A DNA stretch of 8,793 nucleotides from Verrucomicrobia bacterium UBA3750 (lineage in GTDB: Bacteria > Verrucomicrobiota > Kiritimatiellia > RFP12 > UBA1067): assembly GCA_002371755.1 (NCBI GenBank), contig DFGM01000104.1, positions 1 through 8,793 of the forward strand, read 5' to 3'. The position numbers and the translations under genes were made by a program. Of the stretch, positions 1 through 5,957 are shown in pieces (the stretch's first letter is position 1; each line of letters opens with the position of its first letter). The notes under the pieces are model-generated. The model made no database searches. It worked only from the letters and a program-made list of their open reading frames with translations, and was not told where the DNA came from.

Positions 1-1
1 C

Positions 2-76
2 GTCCCGACCGAGGGCGAGGCTGTGGCCTGCGAGGTCGAGAACCAGCCGCTGGGCTTGATGATCATAGTGAAATAG
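2..76 (+). CDS. C-terminal end of a gene entering from the left (probably a secreted protein)
   Basis: The frame starting at base 2 is open from the window edge and ends at TAG (74-76), giving 24 codons. The protein ends in PLGLMIIVK. This nearly matches the end of the large LamG/beta-repeat protein in this window, which finishes KGLMIVIR at 5947, so both share Gly-Leu-Met-Ile, two beta-branched residues and a terminal basic residue. That match, plus mostly G/C third positions, is the reason for calling it coding. By analogy it is probably another large secreted surface protein, but the visible part is too short to name a family. A GC hairpin follows two bases after the stop. Confidence 0.5.
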   Translation, partial: VPTEGEAVACEVENQPLGLMIIVK

Positions 77-77
77 T

Positions 78-91
78 GGCCTGGCAAGGCC
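78..91 (+). terminator. Short GC hairpin just after the first stop codon
   Basis: GGCCT (78-82) and AGGCC (87-91) pair around the loop GGCA. The hairpin begins two bases after the TAG that ends the upstream partial gene. No proper T-run follows, only scattered T's, so it may be a weak terminator or a 3' end stabiliser. Confidence 0.35.
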
Positions 92-106
92 CGTCTGTCG
101 TTGCCT

Positions 107-220
107 TCAATCCTTGAGGAGTATGCCGAGGTTGAGGGCGATGGCCACCGCTTCCGAGCGCGACGATGCGTCAAGACGGGCGAATGCGGCGCTGAGGTGT
201 GCCTTGAAAAAGGCATCGTC
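107..220 (-). pseudogene. C-terminal remnant of a LuxR/NarL-type response regulator
   Basis: Read on the minus strand, the frame ending at TGA (107-109) encodes about 37 residues that look like the last third of a GerE/LuxR helix-turn-helix domain. It includes FFKAHLSAAFARLDASSRSE followed by AVAIALNLGILLKD. This aligns without gaps to the end of the intact regulator next door (IKDHIKKILLRMGATSRTEA, then ASLAINLQLV): Lys, His, Arg, Ala, Ser-Arg, Glu-Ala and Asn-Leu fall in the same places. Third codon positions are mostly G or C, as in a real gene. The frame stays open upstream to an in-frame TGA at 302-304, but residues before about 28 of the 64 do not resemble a receiver or the start of an HTH, and no start codon or receiver domain is present. 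The best reading is the 3' scar of a second regulator in the same orientation, left by deletion or carried here in a repeat. A functional 64-residue protein is less likely. Confidence 0.6.
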
Positions 221-252
221 TCGGCGAGACTTTATGGGAGCCCCGCCGAGAC
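218..252. terminator. Candidate bidirectional intrinsic terminator
   Basis: GTCTCGGCG (218-226) and CGCCGAGAC (244-252) form a perfect 9-bp GC-rich stem with a 17-nt loop. On the plus strand TTTT follows three bases after the stem (256-259). On the minus strand five T's (complement of 207-211) follow six bases after it. It lies between a plus-strand gene end at 76 and a minus-strand gene end at 428, where a shared terminator is expected. The long loop and the offset T-runs keep confidence moderate. Confidence 0.45.
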
Positions 253-311
253 TCGTTTTACAAGTCTTTCCCGAGGCACTTGGTTTCTCGGGTGAGGTGT
301 TTCATGAGACA

Positions 312-421
312 TGAGCTTGCCCGGGCTTTGCCCAAGTCTTGCCTACGCTTTGGCGAAGTCTTGCCCACACTTTGCTAAAGTCTTGCCCACGCTTTACCCA
401 AGTCTTGCCCAGACTTTGGCG
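312..421. repeat. Five tandem copies of a 22-bp unit
   Basis: Units begin at 312, 334, 356, 378 and 400 with an exact 22-bp period and no spacer bases. The core is close to AAGTCTTGCCCACGCTTT followed by four variable bases. The first copy (312) is the most diverged. The copy at 400 contains a perfect hairpin, AAGTCT-TGCCC-AGACTT (400-416). The array ends six bases from the stop codon of the response regulator and so lies in the 3' untranslated part of the kinase-regulator transcript. Because 22 is not a multiple of 3 and reading frames change, it is not a coding repeat. Confidence 0.85.
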
Positions 422-427
422 GTTGCG

Positions 428-1048
428 TCAGCCTGTCACAAGTTGCAGATTGATGGCGAGGGAGGCGGCTTCGGTGCGTGATGTCGCGCCCATCCTGAGG
501 AGTATCTTCTTGATATGATCCTTGATCGTCTCCAGCGAGACGCCGAGAAGTTCTGCAATCTCTTTGTTTGAAAAGCCTTTGGCGATAAAGTTCAATATCT
601 CAAGTTGACGCTGCGACATATCTGGCACCGCCGCCATGTCGTTGATGCTGTGCCGTATCTCGTCGCTCAAGACGGATCCGCCGCGCATCACTTCGCGTAT
701 GGCGGCGATGATCTCCGACTGTGACGAATTTTTCAGCAGCGCTCCCGCCGCGCCTCCGTCCATCGCTTTTCTGAGTTCCGCAGACGTGCCGAAAGTGGTG
801 AGTATCAGAACTTTGACACCCGGGGCGGCGGCATGTATCCGTTGCGTGGCGTCGGCCCCGCTGAGCTGCGGCATTTTGAGATCCATCAGCACCACGTCAG
901 GTTTCAGCGCGAGCGTCATTCTTACGGCGTCCGCGCCGTTGTCGGTTTCGGCTACAACCTCAATATCCTTCTCGAAGGACAGTATTGATGCTATGCCCAT
1001 TCTGACCACGAGGTGGTCGTCGGCAAGCAGAACTCTGAGTTTTTTCAT
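428..1048 (-). CDS. NarL/FixJ-family response regulator
   Basis: This is a 206-residue cytoplasmic transcription regulator of the receiver plus LuxR-HTH type, the usual length for the family. The receiver (about 1-120) shows the acidic pair D10-D11, phospho-acceptor D56 in VVLMDLKMP, switch Thr at T84 in LILTTF, and K106 in ALLKN. The GerE/LuxR helix-turn-helix spans about 144-204, with the scaffold helix at SNKEIAELLGVS and a recognition helix around ETIKDHIKKILLRM. Start: ATG at 1048 is preceded by AGGAG (1058-1062) at 9-nt spacing. The gene lies 28 nt downstream of the histidine kinase on the same strand, so the two form a cognate pair in one transcript. All phosphotransfer residues are present. 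Its targets are not visible directly, but the inverted repeats in the divergent promoter region 3218-3265 are the obvious candidates. A remnant of a related regulator lies just downstream at 107-220. Confidence 0.95.
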   Translation of the reverse strand: MKKLRVLLADDHLVVRMGIASILSFEKDIEVVAETDNGADAVRMTLALKPDVVLMDLKMPQLSGADATQRIHAAAPGVKVLILTTFGTSAELRKAMDGGAAGALLKNSSQSEIIAAIREVMRGGSVLSDEIRHSINDMAAVPDMSQRQLEILNFIAKGFSNKEIAELLGVSLETIKDHIKKILLRMGATSRTEAASLAINLQLVTG

Positions 1049-1057
1049 GGCCGTGGG

Positions 1058-1062
1058 CTCCT
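1058..1062 (-). promoter_or_regulatory. Ribosome binding site of the response regulator
   Basis: AGGAG on the minus strand lies 9 nt before the regulator's ATG (1048), inside the 28-nt gap after the kinase stop codon. It fixes the regulator's start. Confidence 0.7.
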
Positions 1063-1076
1063 GTTGGAATTTGCGG

Positions 1077-3191
1077 CTACTGTGGAATGCGAGGCGTTTC
1101 CGTCTTGATCGACACCGTGACTTTTGTCCCGCCGCCTGGGGCGCTGGCGATGGTTACCGCGCCGCCGGTCGCATTGACGCGCTCGCGAACGCCCTGCAGT
1201 CCGAAATGCCCGTCCTGCGGACCTGGCGCGGAAGCCGCGTCAAAGCCGCATCCGTCGTCCCGCACCGAGAAGGTGATGCAGCCGTCGCGTAGCTCTCCGG
1301 CGATCCAGACGCGTGTCGCCCTGCCGTGCCGTATAGCATTCACCATAAGTTCCCTGACGATGCTGAGAATGGTGTGCGTTGTAGATTCGGAGAGCCGTTC
1401 GCGAGGCACGTTGAACCGCACGCTTACTGCGGCATCGCCCTTGTGCGGCCCTATCGTCCGCATGATTGCTTCGGACATGTCCTTTTCCTCGAATGTTCTG
1501 CTGCGCAGGTCCCATAGGCAGTCCTTGAGTTCGCGCCGGCACGAAGCGAGCATGTTGCGCGCCGTCTTGAGAAACGCGCCCACGGCGTTGCTTTCGTCCC
1601 CGTTCGCCCGCGCGGCGGAGTCCACCTGTAGGGCGACGCCTGTAAGGGTCTGCGAAATCGCGTCGTGCAGTTCGACGGCAAGGCGCGTGCGTTCCTCCAC
1701 CTTCACCTCTGTCCTTATATGTGCGACCTTTTCGTCGTAGAGCTGACGTCCGCGCCTGTCGGACAGCACTTTCAGCGCTACGCAAAGACCGGTTATCGTT
1801 GTCAAAGCGCCTAGAAGCGAAAGAATCGCCGCGTACATCCTGCCAGGCGTCCACCATGGCGGACGTTTCACCACCATGATGTCGCTGGCGTACATCGGGA
1901 TGATTGTAAGCCCCGTGAAGCGCGGGAACGACGCGATTGCGCCTTCCGTGCCGAACTCTGCATCACATACGCCGGTGACGCGCATTTTGCAGCCGGGCGG
2001 AATGTTCCCGAGCGCGCCTTCAGGCAGGCCGGACACGTCCACGTTCACGCAATAGCCGTCCTGTTCGATGCGAAAAGTCTTCTCCGCCATCATGTTCTCG
2101 GCATGGTTCATGACCGTCCCTGAGACGCAGACACATCGTCGCAGACGCGTGGGCGACGAACCGCTCGGATTCTTCGTCTCCGCAAACAGCTGTGCCATGT
2201 CCACCTTGTCCGCAGCAGGCCGCGTCGCCGCCTGCCGACGCTTCCTGTCCTTTGCGAATACAGCATCAACAAGATTTATCCCGCTGGTGTCCAGCGCCAC
2301 AAATCCGATCGCGGACACATGCTCGCCGCACACCGCCGCGCTTTCCGCCCGCAACGTGGCGACTTTCAGTATGTGGCCGCCTGAAGAGTGCAGGAAGCGG
2401 TAGCGCCTGCTCGCGGCGATCAGCTCTCCGTCGATTCTGACGCGGTGGATCAGTTCGCCTTTCTTTATGAGTCGGTCGAGCATTTCAATGTTGATGCAGC
2501 CTGATGGAAGAGGCGCGACTTCTTCGGGCGAAGGCGGAGTTTTGACAGTCGTCATGCCGTCGTCGCCGACGGGCATGATGTACTGCCCTCTGAACCTGCG
2601 CCAGCGGCTTTGCTCTATTACGAAACCCCTTACATCCACTTCGGCATCCGTCAGCGCCAGAAGTTCGTCAAGCGGATGTTCATGGTCTGGCGCGGCGATA
2701 TAGACATCTCCAGTTATGGTGCGCAGGACAAGCCAGTTCCACAGGGCGTTCATCTCGTCGCGCATCACCGCCGAAACAACGCCCGACAGCCGCACGAGAT
2801 CACCGTTGTGTTCGCCGGCGTTTATCTGCCGCGCCGTGACGCGCCTTCCGCCGGAGAAACGTGCGAACCCGAACGTCGTCAGGTTGGTGATGATATGCGC
2901 GCTTTCGTAGGGCTTTTCCTCTTTTACTAGACCTGTGGGTTCTGTTACGACGCCGGAAATGCTGATCACGTCGCCGCTTTTCACGGGATGCCTGCCGGCG
3001 TTTTCCAGCCAGAACGACCTCGACAGAGAAATCTCCTGCGGCTCTCCGTCCTGCAGAATGATCAGCCGCTGCGGTTCGCCGCCGCATACGAACGCGACGC
3101 GCCCGGTGCAGGAGAAAGTATGCGACGCGTCCGCGCGCACGCACGCGACCGCAGCAAGAAAAAACATTGCTAAGACCAACCTTGCCTGCAT
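1077..3191 (-). CDS. Membrane sensor histidine kinase (HisKA_3/HPK7) with four OB-fold-like periplasmic modules
   Basis: A 704-residue sensor kinase (numbering from ATG 3191). Residues 1-20 are a signal peptide (MQARLVLAMFFLAAVACVRA). Residues 21-445 form a periplasmic, beta-rich region with four units. Each unit carries two hydrophobic-x-Gly-hydrophobic strands about 41-52 residues apart: G30/G80, G137/G189, G255/G296 and G358/G407. The unit spacing is about 105-118 residues. This resembles the OB-fold-like sensor arrays placed before kinases in Verrucomicrobia; the family match is from memory. One membrane segment spans about 452-475. The dimerisation and phosphotransfer helix has H509 in LAVELHDAISQTLTG. 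The ATPase domain has the N-box ELMVN (E614, N618), the G1 motif DDGCGFD (645-651), the G2 motif GHFGLQG (661-667) and GGGTKV near 686-691. No PAS or HAMP domain is seen. It should phosphorylate the regulator 28 nt downstream. An in-frame ATG at 3200 overlaps the predicted -10 box, and a GTG at 3329 lies beyond the divergent promoter, so 3191 is preferred. There is no Shine-Dalgarno sequence. The kinase call is firm; the ligand is unknown. Confidence 0.92.
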   Translation of the reverse strand: MQARLVLAMFFLAAVACVRADASHTFSCTGRVAFVCGGEPQRLIILQDGEPQEISLSRSFWLENAGRHPVKSGDVISISGVVTEPTGLVKEEKPYESAHIITNLTTFGFARFSGGRRVTARQINAGEHNGDLVRLSGVVSAVMRDEMNALWNWLVLRTITGDVYIAAPDHEHPLDELLALTDAEVDVRGFVIEQSRWRRFRGQYIMPVGDDGMTTVKTPPSPEEVAPLPSGCINIEMLDRLIKKGELIHRVRIDGELIAASRRYRFLHSSGGHILKVATLRAESAAVCGEHVSAIGFVALDTSGINLVDAVFAKDRKRRQAATRPAADKVDMAQLFAETKNPSGSSPTRLRRCVCVSGTVMNHAENMMAEKTFRIEQDGYCVNVDVSGLPEGALGNIPPGCKMRVTGVCDAEFGTEGAIASFPRFTGLTIIPMYASDIMVVKRPPWWTPGRMYAAILSLLGALTTITGLCVALKVLSDRRGRQLYDEKVAHIRTEVKVEERTRLAVELHDAISQTLTGVALQVDSAARANGDESNAVGAFLKTARNMLASCRRELKDCLWDLRSRTFEEKDMSEAIMRTIGPHKGDAAVSVRFNVPRERLSESTTHTILSIVRELMVNAIRHGRATRVWIAGELRDGCITFSVRDDGCGFDAASAPGPQDGHFGLQGVRERVNATGGAVTIASAPGGGTKVTVSIKTETPRIPQ

Positions 3192-3198
3192 GGTTCGC

Positions 3199-3227
3199 AT
3201 TATAGCATATTTGCATTTTTGCTGCAA
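3199..3227 (-). promoter_or_regulatory. Sigma70-like promoter of the kinase-regulator operon
   Basis: On the minus strand TTGCAG (3222-3227) and a perfect TATAAT (3199-3204) are separated by 17 nt, and a TG dinucleotide one base before the -10 makes it an extended -10 (TGCTATAAT). The predicted transcript start, about seven bases downstream, falls at or one base before the ATG at 3191. That would give a leaderless or near-leaderless mRNA and explains the missing ribosome binding site. Confidence 0.65.
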
Positions 3228-3234
3228 CAGCAAA
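3218..3234. promoter_or_regulatory. Inverted repeat over the -35 of the kinase promoter
   Basis: TTTGCTG (3218-3224) and CAGCAAA (3228-3234) are perfect inverted arms around CAA. They cover the -35 hexamer (3222-3227) of the minus-strand promoter, a position typical of a repressor or autoregulatory site. No regulator is assigned by sequence alone. Confidence 0.4.
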
Positions 3235-3247
3235 CGCGATTGTGCAG

Positions 3248-3265
3248 ACCCCTCATGTGAGGGGT
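3248..3265. promoter_or_regulatory. 18-bp perfect inverted repeat, candidate operator of the secreted-protein operon
   Basis: ACCCCTCA (3248-3255), TG, TGAGGGGT (3258-3265). The right arm ends one base before the -35 hexamer of the plus-strand promoter, where a class II type activator or a repressor would bind. The 2-bp centre is the spacing used by NarL 7-2-7 sites. The outer blocks GACCCCT and AGGGGTT also match the known NarL heptamer TACYYMT at six of seven bases each, although those two blocks are six bases apart. Binding by the neighbouring NarL-family regulator is an inference. Confidence 0.5.
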
Positions 3266-3293
3266 TTGCCCGCCGAGCGGCAGATGATATAAT
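3266..3293 (+). promoter_or_regulatory. Sigma70-like promoter of the LamG / GDPD-EEP-GH5 operon
   Basis: TTGCCC (3266-3271), a 16-nt spacer and a perfect TATAAT (3288-3293). The start of transcription is predicted near 3300, giving a leader of about 62 nt before ATG 3362. The weak -35 directly beside an inverted repeat fits a promoter that needs an activator. Confidence 0.65.
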
Positions 3294-3347
3294 ACAATGC
3301 GAAAATTGTGTGTTGCGCATGCAGTGCACTCGCGGAAAAACTACCCG

Positions 3348-3353
3348 AAAGGA
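3348..3353 (+). promoter_or_regulatory. Ribosome binding site fixing the start of the LamG protein
   Basis: AAAGGA lies 8 nt before ATG 3362. It supports that start over the in-frame upstream GTG at 3308, which would add 18 residues in front of a clean signal peptide. Confidence 0.55.
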
Positions 3354-3361
3354 AAACCAGC

Positions 3362-5947
3362 ATGAAAAGACTGATTATCATTATGTGTGCGACGGCGGTT
3401 GCGCCGTTTGCCGTGCTTGCGGCAGGTCTCGGTCCGCAGAGCTACGTGCGAAGCGGCCTTGTCACGCAGTTCGACGCCATCGACAACGAAGGCGGCGGGA
3501 CGCACAACGCCTCCGCCACCGTCTGGCGCGACCTCGTCGGCTCTGCGAGCATAACCTTGCAAGGAAGCGCGGGCTGGGCTGGCAGATACTTTGACAGTAC
3601 ATATGCGAACAGGCACGAGATTACAGGCATGCCCCACTACGTCCGCGACTCGCTGACGCTCGAAACGGCGATGCGCGCCTTCGAACATACTTCCGGCAGC
3701 ACTTTCCCAAGGTATGTCGGAGACCGTGATCGCGTGAGTTTCTATTTCCAGAATGGTCACATCTATTTCTACATCGGCACAGGGACGCGTCCCCACGCAG
3801 GAGGTTTCGACGACTTTGGAACACTCACGGGCTACTCCGATGCCAACGAATACGGCATTGCCTTCAACGGCGAGGTGAAGGACAAGGTGAACTCGAAAGT
3901 GACCGGGTGGCTGCCAACGGACGACGGTGGCACGTGGTATGACGGAGTTTGGAGCCTCAACGGCAATTCTGCCAACACCATGCACGGCCACTACTACGCT
4001 ATTCGCTTCTACGACCGCGCCCTTTCTCCGTCCGAGATAGCGACGAACGCAGTGATTGACAAGCTGCGTTTCTTCTCGTTCAAGTATGATGGCGCTGATG
4101 CGAACTGGGCTGACATCGCGTGGGAAGCGCCGGAGTCGACCGCCTCAACTCCGCCGACTGCTCCTGGTTCTTCCACGACCGACTACGTGCAGATTATCGG
4201 CTCGCAGGTGACTGTCGCGTCAAGCGACACTATCAGCCTTATGGGCCTTTCGCTTGAGGATGGCGCGACGCTCGACCTGCCCTCTGGTTCGCGCGCAGAA
4301 GCGAAAGTTCTCTATGTGAACGGTCAGCCTGTAAAGAAGGGTCTTTACTCCGGAGACGGAGTTGGCGGCGTCCAGGTCGATTGGCTCTCTGGTTCCGGCG
4401 TTCTCGCAGTCGCAGGCGCCACGGACGGCTCGTTCCCGACCGGAACATACGTTGCTCCCGACGCAAACGGCTACTATGTTTTTGGTCGCACCTCGGCAAA
4501 CGGCGGCGAAACAGCCTATCACTCCGGTGCCAAGAAATGGTATATCCGCGGTGAGCGCCCTGTATGGAGCAATTACTGGTTCCCGGAAGGCTCGAAGCTC
4601 AAGCTTGTCGGCTATGTTCTCCTGAACACGATTCCCGCAGGGGTGTTCAGCGAAATCGACCTGTCGGAAGCGGAGCACATCCTGCTGTGCGACGACAAGG
4701 CGATTTCGGATGGTTCCGCGCTTACGATTCCGTCCGGTGTCGAATTTCGCTACCAGCCCGCTACAAGCATATCCTACGATAGTGGCAACGGAAACTATTA
4801 TTTGATAACAATCGGCGATAGTCCAGAGACGGGCGACCTTGTGATGAACGGTACGCTCCGCATCTACGGCGACGGCGGCGGGCTTCTCAACAGTCAGCAA
4901 TATACAGGCGCCGTCTCGGGTACTGGAACAATCCAATTCGGCAACTTCAACAAGGCGGCGAGGTTTTCTGGTCCGTTCACGTTCAAGGGAACGGCTACTG
5001 GATTCAACAACGCCTCGCTGCTCTGGGTCGATTCGCTGGATGTCGATGCCTCGCTCGGCGATGTGACGCTGAACAACGGTGGAAGTTACACGGGTAACGC
5101 TTCGCTGAACGCCAACGGAATCTTCTTCGGCAAGAACGGAAGCGGCGAGACTGCAAACGGCAAGGTGAATATTGGCGTGCTGGACGGGCAGGCTCGCGAC
5201 ACCGCGTTGCGCGGCGGCGGTGCGCTTGCAGTCTGGGGCGGCAACACGATACATGTCGACAAACTCAGGAGCGCGCTGCATGTCGTGGGGCGTCCGCAGG
5301 ATCTCGGCTGCACGTGGAGCTGGTTCAACACAGCTTCGGCAGTCGGCAACGGCAATGTCGAGATAGACGACGCCGATTTTACAGGCAACATCTACCTCTC
5401 GACAAATGTGAACCTGAGGGTCGGCAAAGTCACTGGCAAGGTGACATTCGACTATGACACCTATCTTTCAGGCGCCGTTAACGGCACGACGCTCGACATC
5501 ACGACATCGTGTAATTCCACCGCAATCGTGAAGGCGAAGGACCTCGCGCTTCTCCCGGCGCGGCTTTCTGGCTTCGCGGGAACGGTGACGCTCAGCGACA
5601 CGGCGGCGAAGTCGTACACCGTTCCCATGGACTTCTCGCAAGGCACGGATACGCTCTACAACACAGTCGGATGCATCGGCTCGGGCACGCTTGCCGCCGC
5701 GCCGTCCGCCGGGACCATCAATGTGACATTCGACACGACCGCCGAGCCTGTCGCGGGCAATTACGCCGTAGCGCGGTTTACGAGCGGCGGCAGTCTGCTC
5801 GGCGGCTGGACTGTAACGCTGAACGGTGTTTCGGCGGATTCGGCCACAGTCTATGACGGGAAGTATAATGTTTCCGTCTGCAAGGACGCGACGGGCATCT
5901 GGCTCAAGGTTGCCGAAGTAAAGGGTTTGATGATAGTCATAAGGTAG
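3362..5947 (+). CDS. Large secreted LamG-like plus beta-strand-repeat surface protein
   Basis: An 861-residue exported protein. Residues 1-20 are a signal peptide (MKRLIIIMCATAVAPFAVLA) with likely cleavage before AGLG. Residues about 25-240 form a concanavalin-A-like LamG_3 domain. Its closing strand and helix read AIRFYDRALSPSEIATNAVI followed by DKLRF, the usual signature, and earlier parts (YVRSGLVTQFDAIDN) fit the opening strand. Residues about 280-350 are a beta unit ending VNGQPVKKGLYSG ... LSGSGVLAV, typical of autotransporter-passenger or beta-helix proteins. Residues 360-790 are further Gly/Asn/Thr-rich strands (GAVSGTGTIQFGNF at 516-529; ASLGDVTLNNGGSYTGNASL near 563-582). The last domain (about 790-861) ends KGLMIVIR, like the partial gene at 2-76. 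No catalytic motif, dockerin, PEP-CTERM tail or beta-barrel is seen. It is probably a carbohydrate-binding or adhesive surface protein. It is the first gene of a two-gene operon, since the next ATG lies 10 nt after its stop. LamG is confident; the ligand is unknown. Confidence 0.85.
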   Translation: MKRLIIIMCATAVAPFAVLAAGLGPQSYVRSGLVTQFDAIDNEGGGTHNASATVWRDLVGSASITLQGSAGWAGRYFDSTYANRHEITGMPHYVRDSLTLETAMRAFEHTSGSTFPRYVGDRDRVSFYFQNGHIYFYIGTGTRPHAGGFDDFGTLTGYSDANEYGIAFNGEVKDKVNSKVTGWLPTDDGGTWYDGVWSLNGNSANTMHGHYYAIRFYDRALSPSEIATNAVIDKLRFFSFKYDGADANWADIAWEAPESTASTPPTAPGSSTTDYVQIIGSQVTVASSDTISLMGLSLEDGATLDLPSGSRAEAKVLYVNGQPVKKGLYSGDGVGGVQVDWLSGSGVLAVAGATDGSFPTGTYVAPDANGYYVFGRTSANGGETAYHSGAKKWYIRGERPVWSNYWFPEGSKLKLVGYVLLNTIPAGVFSEIDLSEAEHILLCDDKAISDGSALTIPSGVEFRYQPATSISYDSGNGNYYLITIGDSPETGDLVMNGTLRIYGDGGGLLNSQQYTGAVSGTGTIQFGNFNKAARFSGPFTFKGTATGFNNASLLWVDSLDVDASLGDVTLNNGGSYTGNASLNANGIFFGKNGSGETANGKVNIGVLDGQARDTALRGGGALAVWGGNTIHVDKLRSALHVVGRPQDLGCTWSWFNTASAVGNGNVEIDDADFTGNIYLSTNVNLRVGKVTGKVTFDYDTYLSGAVNGTTLDITTSCNSTAIVKAKDLALLPARLSGFAGTVTLSDTAAKSYTVPMDFSQGTDTLYNTVGCIGSGTLAAAPSAGTINVTFDTTAEPVAGNYAVARFTSGGSLLGGWTVTLNGVSADSATVYDGKYNVSVCKDATGIWLKVAEVKGLMIVIR

Positions 5948-5957
5948 GTCGGACGCA

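Larger units (their letters stand above)
77..427. other. Gene-free stretch between convergent genes, rich in hairpins and repeats
   Basis: No intact gene is supported here. In order it holds: a GC hairpin (78-91); the tail of a lost LuxR-type regulator on the minus strand (107-220); a small hairpin with a GAAA loop (TGCCTT/AAGGCA arms, 200-205 and 210-215); a 9-bp GC-rich inverted repeat (218-252); a weaker CCCGAG/CTCGGG inverted repeat (270-275 and 287-292); and a five-copy 22-bp tandem repeat (312-421). The short plus-strand reading frames at 101-295 and 114-314 are the antisense of the regulator remnant and are not called. Confidence 0.6.

Noticed and set aside
101..314. Two overlapping plus-strand small open frames (101-295 and 114-314)
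   Set aside because: They are antisense to the LuxR-tail remnant, have Arg/Ala-rich shadow-like composition and no ribosome binding site.
312..421. CRISPR array
   Set aside because: The repeats are directly adjacent with no spacers, are imperfect, and there are no cas genes nearby.
3192..3329. Longer kinase start at GTG 3329 (46 extra residues)
   Set aside because: It would cross both promoters and the inverted repeats and put a non-signal-like extension before a good signal peptide.
3308..3361. Longer LamG-protein start at GTG 3308
   Set aside because: ATG 3362 has AAAGGA at 8-nt spacing and opens directly into a signal peptide; the upstream codons lie right after the predicted transcription start.
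4220..5281. 353-codon minus-strand open frame inside the LamG gene
   Set aside because: It is a high-GC shadow frame: no recognisable domain, no ribosome binding site, and it lies opposite clear beta-repeat coding sequence.
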